DNA of 64,000 bases, taken from Rhizobacter sp. SG703 (GTDB lineage: Bacteria > Pseudomonadota > Gammaproteobacteria > Burkholderiales > Burkholderiaceae_C). The stretch's first letter is position 1; every line of letters begins with the position of its first letter. The position numbers were made by a program, and so were the translations under genes. Shown here one piece after another: positions 35,436 through 43,844 of the stretch. Location of the stretch: NCBI RefSeq assembly GCF_012275445.1, contig NZ_JAAZQK010000001.1:305198-369197 (forward strand). Reading direction: 5' to 3'. The notes beneath the pieces are model-generated. The model did no database searches and was not told the origin of the DNA. It saw only the letters and a list, made by a program, of their open reading frames with translations.

Positions 35436-36248
35436 ATGAGCGAAGACAGTCCGTCGACCGCCGCCGCCAGCCGGCTGTTTGCCGTGATCCGTGCGCTGGC
35501 GCAGGTGCACGCCGATGGGGGGCGGGTCACGCAGATTGCACGCAGCGTGGGCCTGACACAGGCGACGACGCACCGGCTGCTGCAGTCGCTGGTGGCCGAG
35601 GGCATGGTCGAGCAGGACGCGCGCAGCAAGCTCTACCGGCTGGGCATCGAGTTCTTCGCGCTGGCCGCGACGGCCGGCAACCCGGCCGACCTGCGCACGC
35701 TATGCCGGCCGGCGCTGCTGCGGCTGTGCGCGAGCCTGGGCGACAGCATCTTCCTGCTGGCGCGCAGCGGCTTCGACGCGGTGTGCCTGGACCGCAGCGA
35801 GGGGCCGTTCCCGATCCGCTCGTTCACCGGCGACGTCGGCGGGCGCGTCGCGCTCGGCGTCGGCCAGGGGGCGCTGGCGATCCTCGCGTTCCTGCCGGAG
35901 GCCGAGCGCGAGGAGGTGATCCGCTTCAACCTGTCGCGGGTGCGCGAGTACGGCGTGTACGACGAGGTCTACCTGCGCACCGAGATCGATCGCGTGCGGC
36001 AGGCCGGCTTCGCCGGGCGCAACACCGGCTTGCTGGAAGGCATGGCGGGCGTCGCGGTGCCGGTGCTCGACCGCGAGGGACGCGCGGTGGCCGCGCTGTC
36101 GGTGGGCACGATCTCCGACCGGCTCAACGCCGACCGCATGCCGACCGTGGTGGAACTGCTGAAGCGCGAGGCGGCCGCGATCGGGCCGCGCATCCACCCG
36201 TTCGACCCGAGCCTGCGGCGGCCGGCGCAAAGCCTGGCGTCGCGCTGA
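35436..36248 (+). CDS. IclR family transcriptional regulator
   Basis: 270 residues: an N-terminal winged helix (RLFAVIRALAQVHADGGRVTQIARSVGLTQATTHRLLQSL; recognition part GLTQATTHRLLQ) and a C-terminal effector domain (ILAFLPEAEREEVI, GRNTGLLEGMAGVAVPVLDREGRAVAALSVG). IclR regulators usually bind small carbon compounds and control a neighbouring catabolic operon. Here it is divergent from the importer-dehydrogenase operon, so it is the natural candidate controlling it. The effector may be the imported substrate or a breakdown product. Confidence 0.93.
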   Translation: MSEDSPSTAAASRLFAVIRALAQVHADGGRVTQIARSVGLTQATTHRLLQSLVAEGMVEQDARSKLYRLGIEFFALAATAGNPADLRTLCRPALLRLCASLGDSIFLLARSGFDAVCLDRSEGPFPIRSFTGDVGGRVALGVGQGALAILAFLPEAEREEVIRFNLSRVREYGVYDEVYLRTEIDRVRQAGFAGRNTGLLEGMAGVAVPVLDREGRAVAALSVGTISDRLNADRMPTVVELLKREAAAIGPRIHPFDPSLRRPAQSLASR

Positions 36249-36396
36249 ACCGGAAGCGGGCTGTCGGACGGCACTGATCGGCGCGTCGGACCCATCTCCG
36301 TCGGATACACGGCCGGCAACCAATTGGGGCTTGCCGCCCGCGGCGGCACAGTCTTCAATGGGAGGCGCTGGAAAGGGTCCGGCAGGGAGAACCCAG

Positions 36397-37287
36397 ATGA
36401 AGACGTGGATGATCGCCTCGGCCTGTTTGCTGAGCGTGTGCGGCGTGGCGCAGGCCGGATCGGATTCGACGCCGCAGGGGAAGCCGGGCTCGGCATCGGC
36501 GACCTTCACGCTCGGCACGCCGACCGGCCTCGACACCGGCGAGCCGGGTCACTGGCTGGCGGACAACGGCTTCCAGGCCTCGCTGGTCACGGCGCACGAG
36601 GTGCCCGGGCCGAACGACGTGCATTCGCTGAACCTGAAGTCGCGCCTGCTGGATGCGTCGGCGCGTGCGGGCACGCCGTTCGGCGAGGCGGCGATCGAGC
36701 TGCCGAAGGCGCCCGGCGAGACGCTGTCGGCGCAGGCCTCGATCGGGCACGGCAGCGTGTCGACTGGCTTCCAGGCCGACCGGCACGACGACGAAGCCAG
36801 CGCGACGATCAACTGGCAGCGCCCGTTCGTGCTGAACCCGTTCGCGTCGGTGACCTTCTCGGGCATCGCGATGCTGACGAACTCGATCGCGTCGGCGCCG
36901 CTGCCGCGCTTCACCGAGGACAGCACCCGGCCCGATTCGTACGTGCACCAGGCGGCGCTGATCTTCCGCGACGAAGCCTTCGCGAGCAACGGCGTGAACC
37001 TGATCGCGAACATCTTCAACGACAACCCGACGGCACCCGGCACCGCCGCGCAGCAGCGGCTGCCGAGCTTCGACGACTTCACCTACAGCGCCGATCCGCT
37101 CGGGCATTTGTCATTGACGGTGCACAACCGCTCGGAGCAGGTGCTGTTCGGCAGCTTCGAGCTGTTCGCATACAGCTGGAACAACACCGCGCCGGTGCCC
37201 GAGCCGGCGACCTGGGCGCTGATGGTGCTGGGGTTGGCGGGACTGGGCGTGGCGAAGCGGCGTGTCGGCGCGGCGAGCCGTCCCTGA
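36397..37287 (+). CDS. PEP-CTERM sorting domain protein
   Basis: A 296-residue exported protein with a signal peptide (MKTWMIASACLLSVCGVAQA) and the C-terminal sorting signal VPEPATWALMVLGLAGLGVAKRR. The latter comprises the VPEP motif, a hydrophobic helix and an arginine cluster, cut by an exosortase. The body (residues 25-265) has beta-rich, low-complexity sequence (GTPTGLDTGEPGHWLADNG, TFSGIAMLTNSIAS) with no enzyme motif; it is probably an exopolysaccharide-associated surface protein. AGGGAGA precedes the ATG at 36397. No exosortase is in the window; an EpsA-like sensor lies at 50.7 kb. Confidence 0.9.
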   Translation: MKTWMIASACLLSVCGVAQAGSDSTPQGKPGSASATFTLGTPTGLDTGEPGHWLADNGFQASLVTAHEVPGPNDVHSLNLKSRLLDASARAGTPFGEAAIELPKAPGETLSAQASIGHGSVSTGFQADRHDDEASATINWQRPFVLNPFASVTFSGIAMLTNSIASAPLPRFTEDSTRPDSYVHQAALIFRDEAFASNGVNLIANIFNDNPTAPGTAAQQRLPSFDDFTYSADPLGHLSLTVHNRSEQVLFGSFELFAYSWNNTAPVPEPATWALMVLGLAGLGVAKRRVGAASRP

Positions 37288-37414
37288 CGGCGATCCCGCC
37301 TCGGGCGCCACCGGGGCACGAGCGTGGCAATAGCGCGGCAAGAGCGCGTCATGAGCGGGACACATCGCGTCCCTAGAGTCGCAGCTTCCAAAATCGGCTG
37401 TCACTCCCTCGACC

Positions 37415-39382
37415 ATGATGTCTCGCTTCGCCTTGCGCCCGCTCTGCCTCGCCCTGTCCACCACCTTGTTGCTGAGCGCCTGCGGCGGCGGGGGCAGCAA
37501 TGGTGACGACACCGCCCCGGGCTACACCGTTCCCGATGCGCCGACCGGCCTCGGCAAGACGGACACGGCACCGGTGGCCGACGAAAGCACGGTGCTGCCG
37601 TTCGTCGACAACGCCTTCACCAACCAGCGCGGCGATGCGCGCTATGCCACGCTCTCGACCAATGCCGGCGTGCGCGTGGTCGGCGGCTTCCTGTCGGTGT
37701 GGAAACCGACGACCGCCCTCGTCGATGCCGGCGTGACGGCCGCGGCCAGCGGCAGCTTCCCGGCCGTGGCCACCTCGACTTGGAGCGGCATCCCCGGCGA
37801 CGCCACCGATGGCACGGTGCTCGACGCCACGGCGCACGGCGCCAACATCCAGTACGTGATCGATGCGACCACCCGGCGCACGGCCGCGCAGGAACTGGCC
37901 GCCTACCTGGACGACCGCCGCGGCAAGGCCTACAGCGTCAGCGACGGCATGGGCCCGCTCACCGCAGCATGGCGCAGCGCCGCCCAGCAGGTGACCTCGA
38001 TCACGGCCATCGCGGGCGACGCCACGACGGTGCTCTACAACGACAGCGGCAACAACACCGGCGTGGCGAGCGCCGCGGGCAACACGAGCTTCGGCGTCGT
38101 CGTCGACTTCGTCAACGGCATCGGCGAGAACGGCTCGACCGAGCCCGCCAAGCGCTTCTTCAAGTACGCGCGCCCGTGGCGCTGGAGTTCCAGCGTGAAG
38201 GTGGTGCCGGCGCTGGAGCCGGCCAAGAGCACGACGCCCACCACCGACGGCGGCTTCATCAGCGGCCACTCGGCCGAGGCGACGCGCGACGCCGTCGCGA
38301 TGGCATACGTGGTGCCGCAGCGCTTCCAGGAGATGCTCGCGCGGGGCGCGGAGCTCGGCGAGAACCGCATCCTCGCCGGCATGCACTCGCCGCTGGACGT
38401 GATCGGCGGGCGCGTGCACGGCCAGGCCGTCGCGGCCGCGGCCATCGCGACCGGCGCCGACTCGAAGATCCGTGCCGCGGCCTATGCGCAGGCGCAGACG
38501 GCGCTGATGGCCGCGACGGGCGCGAGCAGCGCGGCCGAGCTCAACGCGTTCGCGCATTCGCAAGTCGGCAGCAGCGACCGCTTCGCCGACCGGGCTGCCG
38601 CGAAGGCCGACTACCTGCGCCGCCTGACGTACGGCTTCGCGCAGACCGGCGACAAGACCAGGGCCGCCGTCGTGCCCAAAGGTGCCGAAGTGCTGCTGGA
38701 GACCCGCCTGCCCTACCTGAGCGTCGAGCAGCGCCGCGTGGTGCTGAAGACCACCGCGCTGCCGTCGGGCTACCCGGTGCTTGACGATGCCGAAGGCTGG
38801 GGTCGCCTGAACCTGTTCGACGCGGCCGACGGCTACGGCGCCTTCAACGGCGACGTCAGCGTCGCGATGGACGCCAGCCTCGGCGGCTTCAACGCGTCGG
38901 ACAGCTGGAACAACACCATCGGCGGCGCCGGCAAGCTCAGCAAGTCCGGCACCGGCACGCTGGCGCTGAGCGGCAGCAACCGCTACAGCGGCGGCACCGC
39001 GGTGCAGGCCGGGGCCTTGCGCGCCGACAGTGCGCTGGCACTCGGCAGCGGAGACGTGCATGTGAGCGGCGGCAGCCTGGTCAGCAACGGCAGCACGGCA
39101 CTTCATCTGCTCGGCGCCTACACCCAGCTGGGCGGCGGCACGCTGCAGCTGAACCTGGGCGCCGCGGATGCGGGGCGACTGGTCGTCGACCGCACGGTGA
39201 CGCTGGATGGCGGCACGCTGACCCTCCAGTTCCGCAGCGGCTTCGCACCGGTCGTCGGCGACACGATCCGGGTCATCAGCGCGTCGAAGCTGCGCGGCCG
39301 CTTCACGACGATCACGCTCCCAGGTCACACGGTGACGCCGACCTACACCGACACCGGCTTGTCGCTGCACATCGACGCCTGA
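37415..39382 (+). CDS. PAP2-type acid phosphatase lipoprotein with autotransporter-associated beta-strand repeat
   Basis: A 655-residue exported protein. A lipobox LLLSAC gives Cys23, so it should be lipid-anchored. Residues about 150-460 match bacterial class A acid phosphatases: RPWRWS, then GGFISGHSAEATRDAVAM (SGH at 283-285) and NRILAGMHSPLDVIGGRVHG (arginine and histidine of the third motif). A C-terminal half (about 495-650) has the PATR pattern GTGTLALSGSNRYSGGTAVQAGAL. No beta-barrel translocator follows, so the repeat may be used for anchoring or export by another route. It probably hydrolyses phosphomonoesters outside the cytoplasm. Confidence 0.85.
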   Translation: MMSRFALRPLCLALSTTLLLSACGGGGSNGDDTAPGYTVPDAPTGLGKTDTAPVADESTVLPFVDNAFTNQRGDARYATLSTNAGVRVVGGFLSVWKPTTALVDAGVTAAASGSFPAVATSTWSGIPGDATDGTVLDATAHGANIQYVIDATTRRTAAQELAAYLDDRRGKAYSVSDGMGPLTAAWRSAAQQVTSITAIAGDATTVLYNDSGNNTGVASAAGNTSFGVVVDFVNGIGENGSTEPAKRFFKYARPWRWSSSVKVVPALEPAKSTTPTTDGGFISGHSAEATRDAVAMAYVVPQRFQEMLARGAELGENRILAGMHSPLDVIGGRVHGQAVAAAAIATGADSKIRAAAYAQAQTALMAATGASSAAELNAFAHSQVGSSDRFADRAAAKADYLRRLTYGFAQTGDKTRAAVVPKGAEVLLETRLPYLSVEQRRVVLKTTALPSGYPVLDDAEGWGRLNLFDAADGYGAFNGDVSVAMDASLGGFNASDSWNNTIGGAGKLSKSGTGTLALSGSNRYSGGTAVQAGALRADSALALGSGDVHVSGGSLVSNGSTALHLLGAYTQLGGGTLQLNLGAADAGRLVVDRTVTLDGGTLTLQFRSGFAPVVGDTIRVISASKLRGRFTTITLPGHTVTPTYTDTGLSLHIDA

Positions 39383-39414
39383 GCACGCGTCGACCTCAGA
39401 AACCGTCGTCATCG

Positions 39415-39442
39415 AAAGCGCCTCCGCAAGGGGGCTTTTTTT
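39415..39442 (+). terminator. Rho-independent terminator after the phosphatase gene
   Basis: An imperfect hairpin AAAGCGCCTCC/GGGGGCTTT around GCAA, followed by seven T, 33 bases after the stop codon. Confidence 0.75.
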
Positions 39443-39498
39443 GACACGGCCGCCCGGACCAGGCGGCCCGCTGGATTCAACGAGAAATTCCATTCCAA

Positions 39499-39516
39499 AA
39501 ACAATCAAAATTGTTT
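39499..39516. promoter_or_regulatory. Inverted repeat upstream of hicAB, candidate HicB operator
   Basis: AAACAAT-CAAA-ATTGTTT, perfect seven-base arms in an AT-rich stretch about 170 bases before the hicA remnant. HicB antitoxins autoregulate through such palindromes. The distance makes this a tentative call. Confidence 0.4.
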
Positions 39517-39686
39517 ACGGTCGCATCGGCAACGAGGTTGGCCAACCAGCCTGATCCGAGTTGCCTGGTGCGCCGCAGGATCCCGCCGGACTGACGACTC
39601 GCTCCACGCTGACGCCGCCCCAGTGCACAAGGACGGCAGTTTCAGGAGTGCATTCATGTCGCCAACTCGCCGGAACTGGAACCCGC

Positions 39687-39761
39687 ATGAAGGTCGCAGA
39701 GTTCAAACGCCAACTTGCATCGATGGGCGCGCGATTCGTTGAGGGAAGCAATCCATGTTGA
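39687..39761 (+). pseudogene. hicA: hicA toxin remnant (24 codons)
   Basis: The frame reads MKVAEFKRQLASMGARF then VEGSN, matching the start of HicA toxins of the MKxxEFKRWLxxxGaxFxxGsN(H) type, an RNase of about 60 residues. Right after GSN it meets PC and a stop, and the hicB start overlaps. The essential catalytic histidine and everything after it are missing. This looks like a clean internal deletion that left the hicB start intact. The encoded 24-mer cannot be an active RNase. Confidence 0.75.
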
Positions 39762-40171
39762 GTTACCCCGCCCGCATCGTCCGAGATGGCGATGGCTTCA
39801 TGGTCTCATTCCCGGACATCCCCGAGGCGCTGACCGGCGCTGCCACGAAGGAAGAGGCGCTGCAGAACGCGGCCGATGCCTTGACCACCGCGATGGATTT
39901 CTATTTCGAGGACCGTCGACTCGTCCCCGAGCCGTCGGCACCCAAGCGCGGTCAGGTGTCCATCGACCTCCCGGTCAGCATCGCCGTCAAGGTCTTGCTG
40001 CTGAACGAAATGATTCGCCAGGGAACGCGGCCGGTCGATCTCGCGCGCCGCATGCACATCCGGCCACAAGAAGTGAACCGCCTCACGACGCTGACCCACC
40101 CGACGAAGATCGATACGGTGGCCGATGCGCTGAAGGCGCTCGGCAGGCGCCTCACGATCTCGCTCACCTGA
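39755..40171 (+). CDS. hicB: HicB antitoxin
   Basis: 138 residues. The N-terminal partially degraded RNase-H fold (YPARIVRDGDGFMVSFPDIPEALTGAATKEEALQNAADAL; core FPDIPEALT) binds HicA. The segment PSAPKRGQVSIDLPVSIAVKVLLLNEMI links to a C-terminal helix-turn-helix (RPVDLARRMHIRPQEVNRLTTL). It normally neutralises the HicA RNase and represses its own operon. The ATG at 39755 overlaps the end of the toxin remnant. The stop is six bases from the convergent ligD gene. With hicA destroyed, it may act as a stand-alone regulator or as an anti-addiction protein against related toxins. Confidence 0.92.
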   Translation: MLSYPARIVRDGDGFMVSFPDIPEALTGAATKEEALQNAADALTTAMDFYFEDRRLVPEPSAPKRGQVSIDLPVSIAVKVLLLNEMIRQGTRPVDLARRMHIRPQEVNRLTTLTHPTKIDTVADALKALGRRLTISLT

Positions 40172-40177
40172 ACGAGA

Positions 40178-42751
40178 TCAACCCTTGTCCTTCCCGCTCA
40201 CCGGCTTGAACCCCAACCGCTGCATCGCCTTGCCGATCGGCTGCTTCGTCGTCCAGTAGTCCTTCCATGGGTCTTCGCGTTCGAACGACAGGTGATCGAG
40301 CGCGGTCTTGATGGTCCATTGGTTGCCGCCCTTCAGCTCGTCCAGTGCCTCCCACGGCACCGGCATCGAGACCCCGAGCCCCGGCCGCGCGCGTGCCGAG
40401 AACGCGGCCGCGGTCGTCGCGTTGTGGCCGTTGCGCAGGTAGTCGACGAAGATCTTGCCGACGCGGTTGGCGGGCCCGCTCTTCGCGACGAAACGCTCCG
40501 GCACCACCTGCGCCATGTGCTGCACGATCGCCTGCGAGAAGCCCTTCACCGCATCCCAGCCGTGCTGCGGCTTCAGCGGCACCACCACGTGCAGGCCCTT
40601 GCCGCCGCTGGTCTTCAGCCAGCTCTCCAGGCCCAGCGCCTGCAGCAGCGAGCGCACCAGCGCCGCTGCCTCGCGCACCTTCGCCCACTCGACGCCTTCT
40701 CCCGGGTCCAGGTCGAACACCATCCGGTCGGGTTTGTCGATGCGGCGCGCGAGCGCATTCCAGGTGTGGAACTCGATCACGTTCATCTGCGCCGCGCCGG
40801 CCAGCGCCGTCGCGCTCGGCACCTCGAGCAGCGGCTCGTGCTCGGGCCACAACGCCGGGTCGAGCTCGCGCATGCCGGGGAATCGCATCTTGCCGGCGTG
40901 CTTCTGGAAGAACTGTTCGCCGCCGACGCCTTCCGGGGCGCGCATCAGCGCGCACGGCCTGCCCTTCAAGTGCGGCAGCATCCGCTCGGCCACGCTTTCG
41001 TAGTAGCGCACCAGGTCGAGCTTGGTCAGCCCGGTGCTCTTGTCGATCACGCGTTCCGGGTGCGTCACCTTCGTCGCCGCGCGGGTCTTCGCGCTCGTGC
41101 CCATGCTTGTGCTCGCGGTCGCCTTCGTCTTCACCGCCACCGCCCGCTCGCGCGTGATCCGCTTTGCCGGCTTGTCGGTGCGCAGGCCTTCGAACGATGC
41201 ATGGCGGATCTGCCCATCGGGCGTCCATTCGCCGAAGCTGACCTCGGCCATCAAGGTCGGCTTGACCCAGCGGCGCTCGCCCTGGGCGCCGCGCGGCCCG
41301 CGCCCGGGCTTCGGCGCCGTGGCGAACGGCGACGCATCGGCCTGCAGCTTCAGCAGCTTCGTCTTCAGCTCGGCCGCCATCGCCGAATCCCAGCCGGTGC
41401 CGACGCTGCCGACCGAGCGCAGCGTGCCGTCGTCGTCGTGCACGCCCAGCAGCAGGCTGCCGATGTGCGCGCCGTCGCGCTCGCCGCGCCGGTCGGTGTA
41501 GCCGCCGATCACGAACTCCTGGCGCTGCTGGCACTTCAGCTTCAGCCAGTCCTCGGTGCGGCGCGACACGTACGGCGCATCCTGCCGCTTCGCGATCACG
41601 CCTTCGAGCTTCAGCCGGCAGGCCGATTGCAGCACGCTGGCCGCATCGGCCGGGAAGTCTTCGCTGAAGCGCAGCGGCCCGCTGCCCTTCGCCTCGAGCA
41701 GCTGCTTCAGCAGCCGGCGCCGTTCGCGCAATGGCAGCTCGCGCAGGTCGTGCCCTTCGAGGTACGGCAGGTCGAACAGGAAATACGCCACCTGCGCGGT
41801 GTTGCCGCCGTCGAACGCGTTCTGCAGCCGGTTGAAGGCCGGCAGGCCGTCGTCGCCGAGCACGACGATCTCGCCGTCGAGCCAGGCCGACGTCACGTCG
41901 AGTTGGCGCAAGGCGGCCACCAGTGTCGGCAGCCGGTCGCTCCAGTCGTGCCCGCCGCGCGTGATCAGCACCGGCTTGCCGCGCTGGATGCGCGTCATGA
42001 TCCGGTAGCCGTCGAACTTGATCTCGAAGCCCCAGTCGCCGTCGGCCGGCACGCCGCTCGCAAGCGTCGCCAGCTGCGGGGTCATCGTCGCCGGCAGCGG
42101 CGCCTTCACGGCCTTCAGCGGGCGCTCCTGCCGTTCGGGTTTCGGCTTCGGCCTCGCCTTCGCGTCGCCACCCGGGCCCACGCTGTCCGGCAGCGCGCTG
42201 ACGACGTCGTACTCCGCATGCGGCCGGGCGAAGCCGTCCTTCTTCTTCAGCAGCAGCCACGGCGGCTGCTTGTCGCTGCCGGCGCCGCGCATGCGCACCA
42301 GCTCCCACGCGCCGTGCAGCTTCTCGCCATCGAGCGTGAACGCGATCTTGCCGGCGGCCAAGCCCTTCTTCGGGTCGCCGACGGGCTGCCAGGTGCCGCG
42401 GTCCCAGATGATCACGTCGCCGGCGCCATAGTGGCCCTCGGGGATGCGGCCTTCGAAGCTGTTGTACGACACCGGATGGTCTTCGGTGCGCACCGCGAGC
42501 CGCTTTTCCGACGGGTCGAAGCTCGGCCCCTTCGGCACCGCCCACGACAGCATCACGCCGTCCAGTTCGAGCCGGAAGTCGTAGTGCAGCCGCGTCGCAT
42601 CGTGCTTCTGCACGACGAACGCCAGCGCATCGCCGGCCGAGGCCTGCTCGCCGCGCGGCTCCGGCGTCTGGCTGAAATCGCGCTTGCTCCAGTAGGTGTG
42701 CAGCGGGTCGGCCGCCGTCGAGCCGTGTGCGGTAGTCGAGTTGCGCGCCAT
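40178..42751 (-). CDS. ligD: DNA ligase D (NHEJ multifunctional ligase)
   Basis: An 857-residue protein with three domains in the Pseudomonas order. The 3'-phosphoesterase is about 20-200 (HDATRLHYDFRLELDG, GHYGAGDVIIWDRG). The ATP-dependent ligase is about 215-540, with nucleotidyl Lys245 in FEIKFDGYRI and DGEIVVLGDDG. The polymerase/primase is about 560-850, with VFDLDPGEGV and SGGKGLHVVVPL. It fills, trims and seals double-strand breaks after recruitment by Ku. The ku gene lies just upstream on the same strand with a ten-base gap, so both are probably one transcript. Basic, low-complexity linkers separate the domains. Nothing appears truncated. Confidence 0.95.
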   Translation of the reverse strand: MARNSTTAHGSTAADPLHTYWSKRDFSQTPEPRGEQASAGDALAFVVQKHDATRLHYDFRLELDGVMLSWAVPKGPSFDPSEKRLAVRTEDHPVSYNSFEGRIPEGHYGAGDVIIWDRGTWQPVGDPKKGLAAGKIAFTLDGEKLHGAWELVRMRGAGSDKQPPWLLLKKKDGFARPHAEYDVVSALPDSVGPGGDAKARPKPKPERQERPLKAVKAPLPATMTPQLATLASGVPADGDWGFEIKFDGYRIMTRIQRGKPVLITRGGHDWSDRLPTLVAALRQLDVTSAWLDGEIVVLGDDGLPAFNRLQNAFDGGNTAQVAYFLFDLPYLEGHDLRELPLRERRRLLKQLLEAKGSGPLRFSEDFPADAASVLQSACRLKLEGVIAKRQDAPYVSRRTEDWLKLKCQQRQEFVIGGYTDRRGERDGAHIGSLLLGVHDDDGTLRSVGSVGTGWDSAMAAELKTKLLKLQADASPFATAPKPGRGPRGAQGERRWVKPTLMAEVSFGEWTPDGQIRHASFEGLRTDKPAKRITRERAVAVKTKATASTSMGTSAKTRAATKVTHPERVIDKSTGLTKLDLVRYYESVAERMLPHLKGRPCALMRAPEGVGGEQFFQKHAGKMRFPGMRELDPALWPEHEPLLEVPSATALAGAAQMNVIEFHTWNALARRIDKPDRMVFDLDPGEGVEWAKVREAAALVRSLLQALGLESWLKTSGGKGLHVVVPLKPQHGWDAVKGFSQAIVQHMAQVVPERFVAKSGPANRVGKIFVDYLRNGHNATTAAAFSARARPGLGVSMPVPWEALDELKGGNQWTIKTALDHLSFEREDPWKDYWTTKQPIGKAMQRLGFKPVSGKDKG

Positions 42752-42761
42752 CGCCGTTCGC

Positions 42762-43610
42762 TCAGGCTCGCTTGCGGGCCGGCGACTTGCGCGCCGCCGG
42801 CTTGTGCGCAGCGGCCGGCTTGCCCTTCAGGCTCTTCGCCAGCAGCTCGGTCAGGTCGACCACGTTGCTCGGCCCGGTCGAGCCGCTCTCTTCCATCGGC
42901 TCGACCTGCTCGGTCTCGCCGCGCTCGACGCGCCGGGCCACCAGTGCGTGGATCGCTTCGGTGAAGCGGTCGGAATACGCCTCGGGCTTCCACGGTTCGG
43001 TCATGTCGCCGATCAACTGCTGCGCCATCTTCAATTCGGCCTCCTTCAGGTTCACGCCCTTCCTGCCTTCGGGCGGCAGGTTGATGTCGGCCCACGGCCG
43101 GATGTCGGCGGCCCAGCGCAGCGTGTTCAGCATCAGCGCCGGGCCGCTCGGGATCAGCGCGGCCAGGTGCTCCTTGGTGTGCATCACGACGCGCGCGATG
43201 CCGATCACGCCCGCGGCCAGCATCGCCTCGCGCAGCAGCGCATACACCTTCTCGCCCTTGGCCAGCGGTTCCAGGTAGTACGGCCGGTCGAGCAGCGTGA
43301 AGGGGATCTCGTCGGCATGCGCGAACGATTCGATCTCGATCGTCTGCGTGGTTTTCGGGTACGCAGCCTTGATCTCGTCGTCGCTCAGCACGACGTAGTC
43401 GCCGCCGTCGACCTTCACGCCCTTCACGATGTGCGACTTGTCGATCTCGCGGCCGGTGCGCTTGTTGACACGCTTGTAGCCGACCGGGTCCATCGAGCGC
43501 TTGTCGAGCCAGTCGAAGTCGACACCCGATTCCGATGACGCCGGGTACAGCGCGACCGGCACGTGCACCAGGCCGAAGCTGATGGCGCCTTTCCAGATGG
43601 CGTGGGGCAT
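42762..43610 (-). CDS. ku: Ku DNA end-binding protein (non-homologous end joining)
   Basis: A 282-residue bacterial Ku. It starts HAIWKGAISFGLVHVPVALYPAS, a family hallmark, then GREIDKSHIVKGVKV, PFTLLDRPYYLEP and GVIGIARVVMHTKEHLAALIP. The C-terminal lysine/alanine-rich tail (AAHKPAARKSPARKRA) is typical of Ku tails that hold DNA. A homodimer encircles broken DNA ends and recruits LigD. The start at 43610 is right before the family motif. It is divergent from the lectin/di-haem lipoprotein gene. Confidence 0.95.
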   Translation of the reverse strand: MPHAIWKGAISFGLVHVPVALYPASSESGVDFDWLDKRSMDPVGYKRVNKRTGREIDKSHIVKGVKVDGGDYVVLSDDEIKAAYPKTTQTIEIESFAHADEIPFTLLDRPYYLEPLAKGEKVYALLREAMLAAGVIGIARVVMHTKEHLAALIPSGPALMLNTLRWAADIRPWADINLPPEGRKGVNLKEAELKMAQQLIGDMTEPWKPEAYSDRFTEAIHALVARRVERGETEQVEPMEESGSTGPSNVVDLTELLAKSLKGKPAAAHKPAARKSPARKRA

Positions 43611-43779
43611 GGCGGAACTCCTTGAACGGCATCGACGACGGCTCCAAGCCTAGGGTCGTGCGACGCCGTGTCGCCAGCAGCAGATCGCGCACGCTGATGT
43701 AGGAAGACGCCGGCTTGCAAAAGTTTTCTATCCGACTGGACGACCCGTGCACTTCGGGAGTTCAATGGCGTCGCTGTAC

Positions 43780-43795
43780 TTGGAACCGGTTCCAA
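43780..43795. promoter_or_regulatory. Perfect 16-base palindrome, LacI/GalR-type operator
   Basis: TTGGAACCGGTTCCAA is a perfect palindrome with the central CG and AACCGGTT core typical of LacI-family operators. It is 49 bases upstream of the ATG of the lectin/di-haem lipoprotein gene, in a 234-base gap shared with ku. No LacI-type regulator is in the window. Confidence 0.7.
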
Positions 43796-43844
43796 TGACC
43801 GCAGTACCGAGGGACCGTTTCTGCCATCCACACGAGGAGACGAC

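Larger units (their letters stand above)
39383..39686. other. 304-base region between the phosphatase and the hicA remnant
   Basis: Contains a terminator after the phosphatase gene, a small inverted repeat and the presumed hicAB promoter. It is more AT-rich than its surroundings near 39480-39520. A 28-codon frame starting at 39656 with AGGAG upstream is out of frame with hicA and has no recognisable product. Confidence 0.5.

Noticed and set aside
39656-39742. A 28-codon frame starting at 39656 with a good AGGAG, as a gene
   Set aside because: Out of frame with the HicA-like sequence and with no recognisable product; the HicA-like start at 39687 explains the region better.
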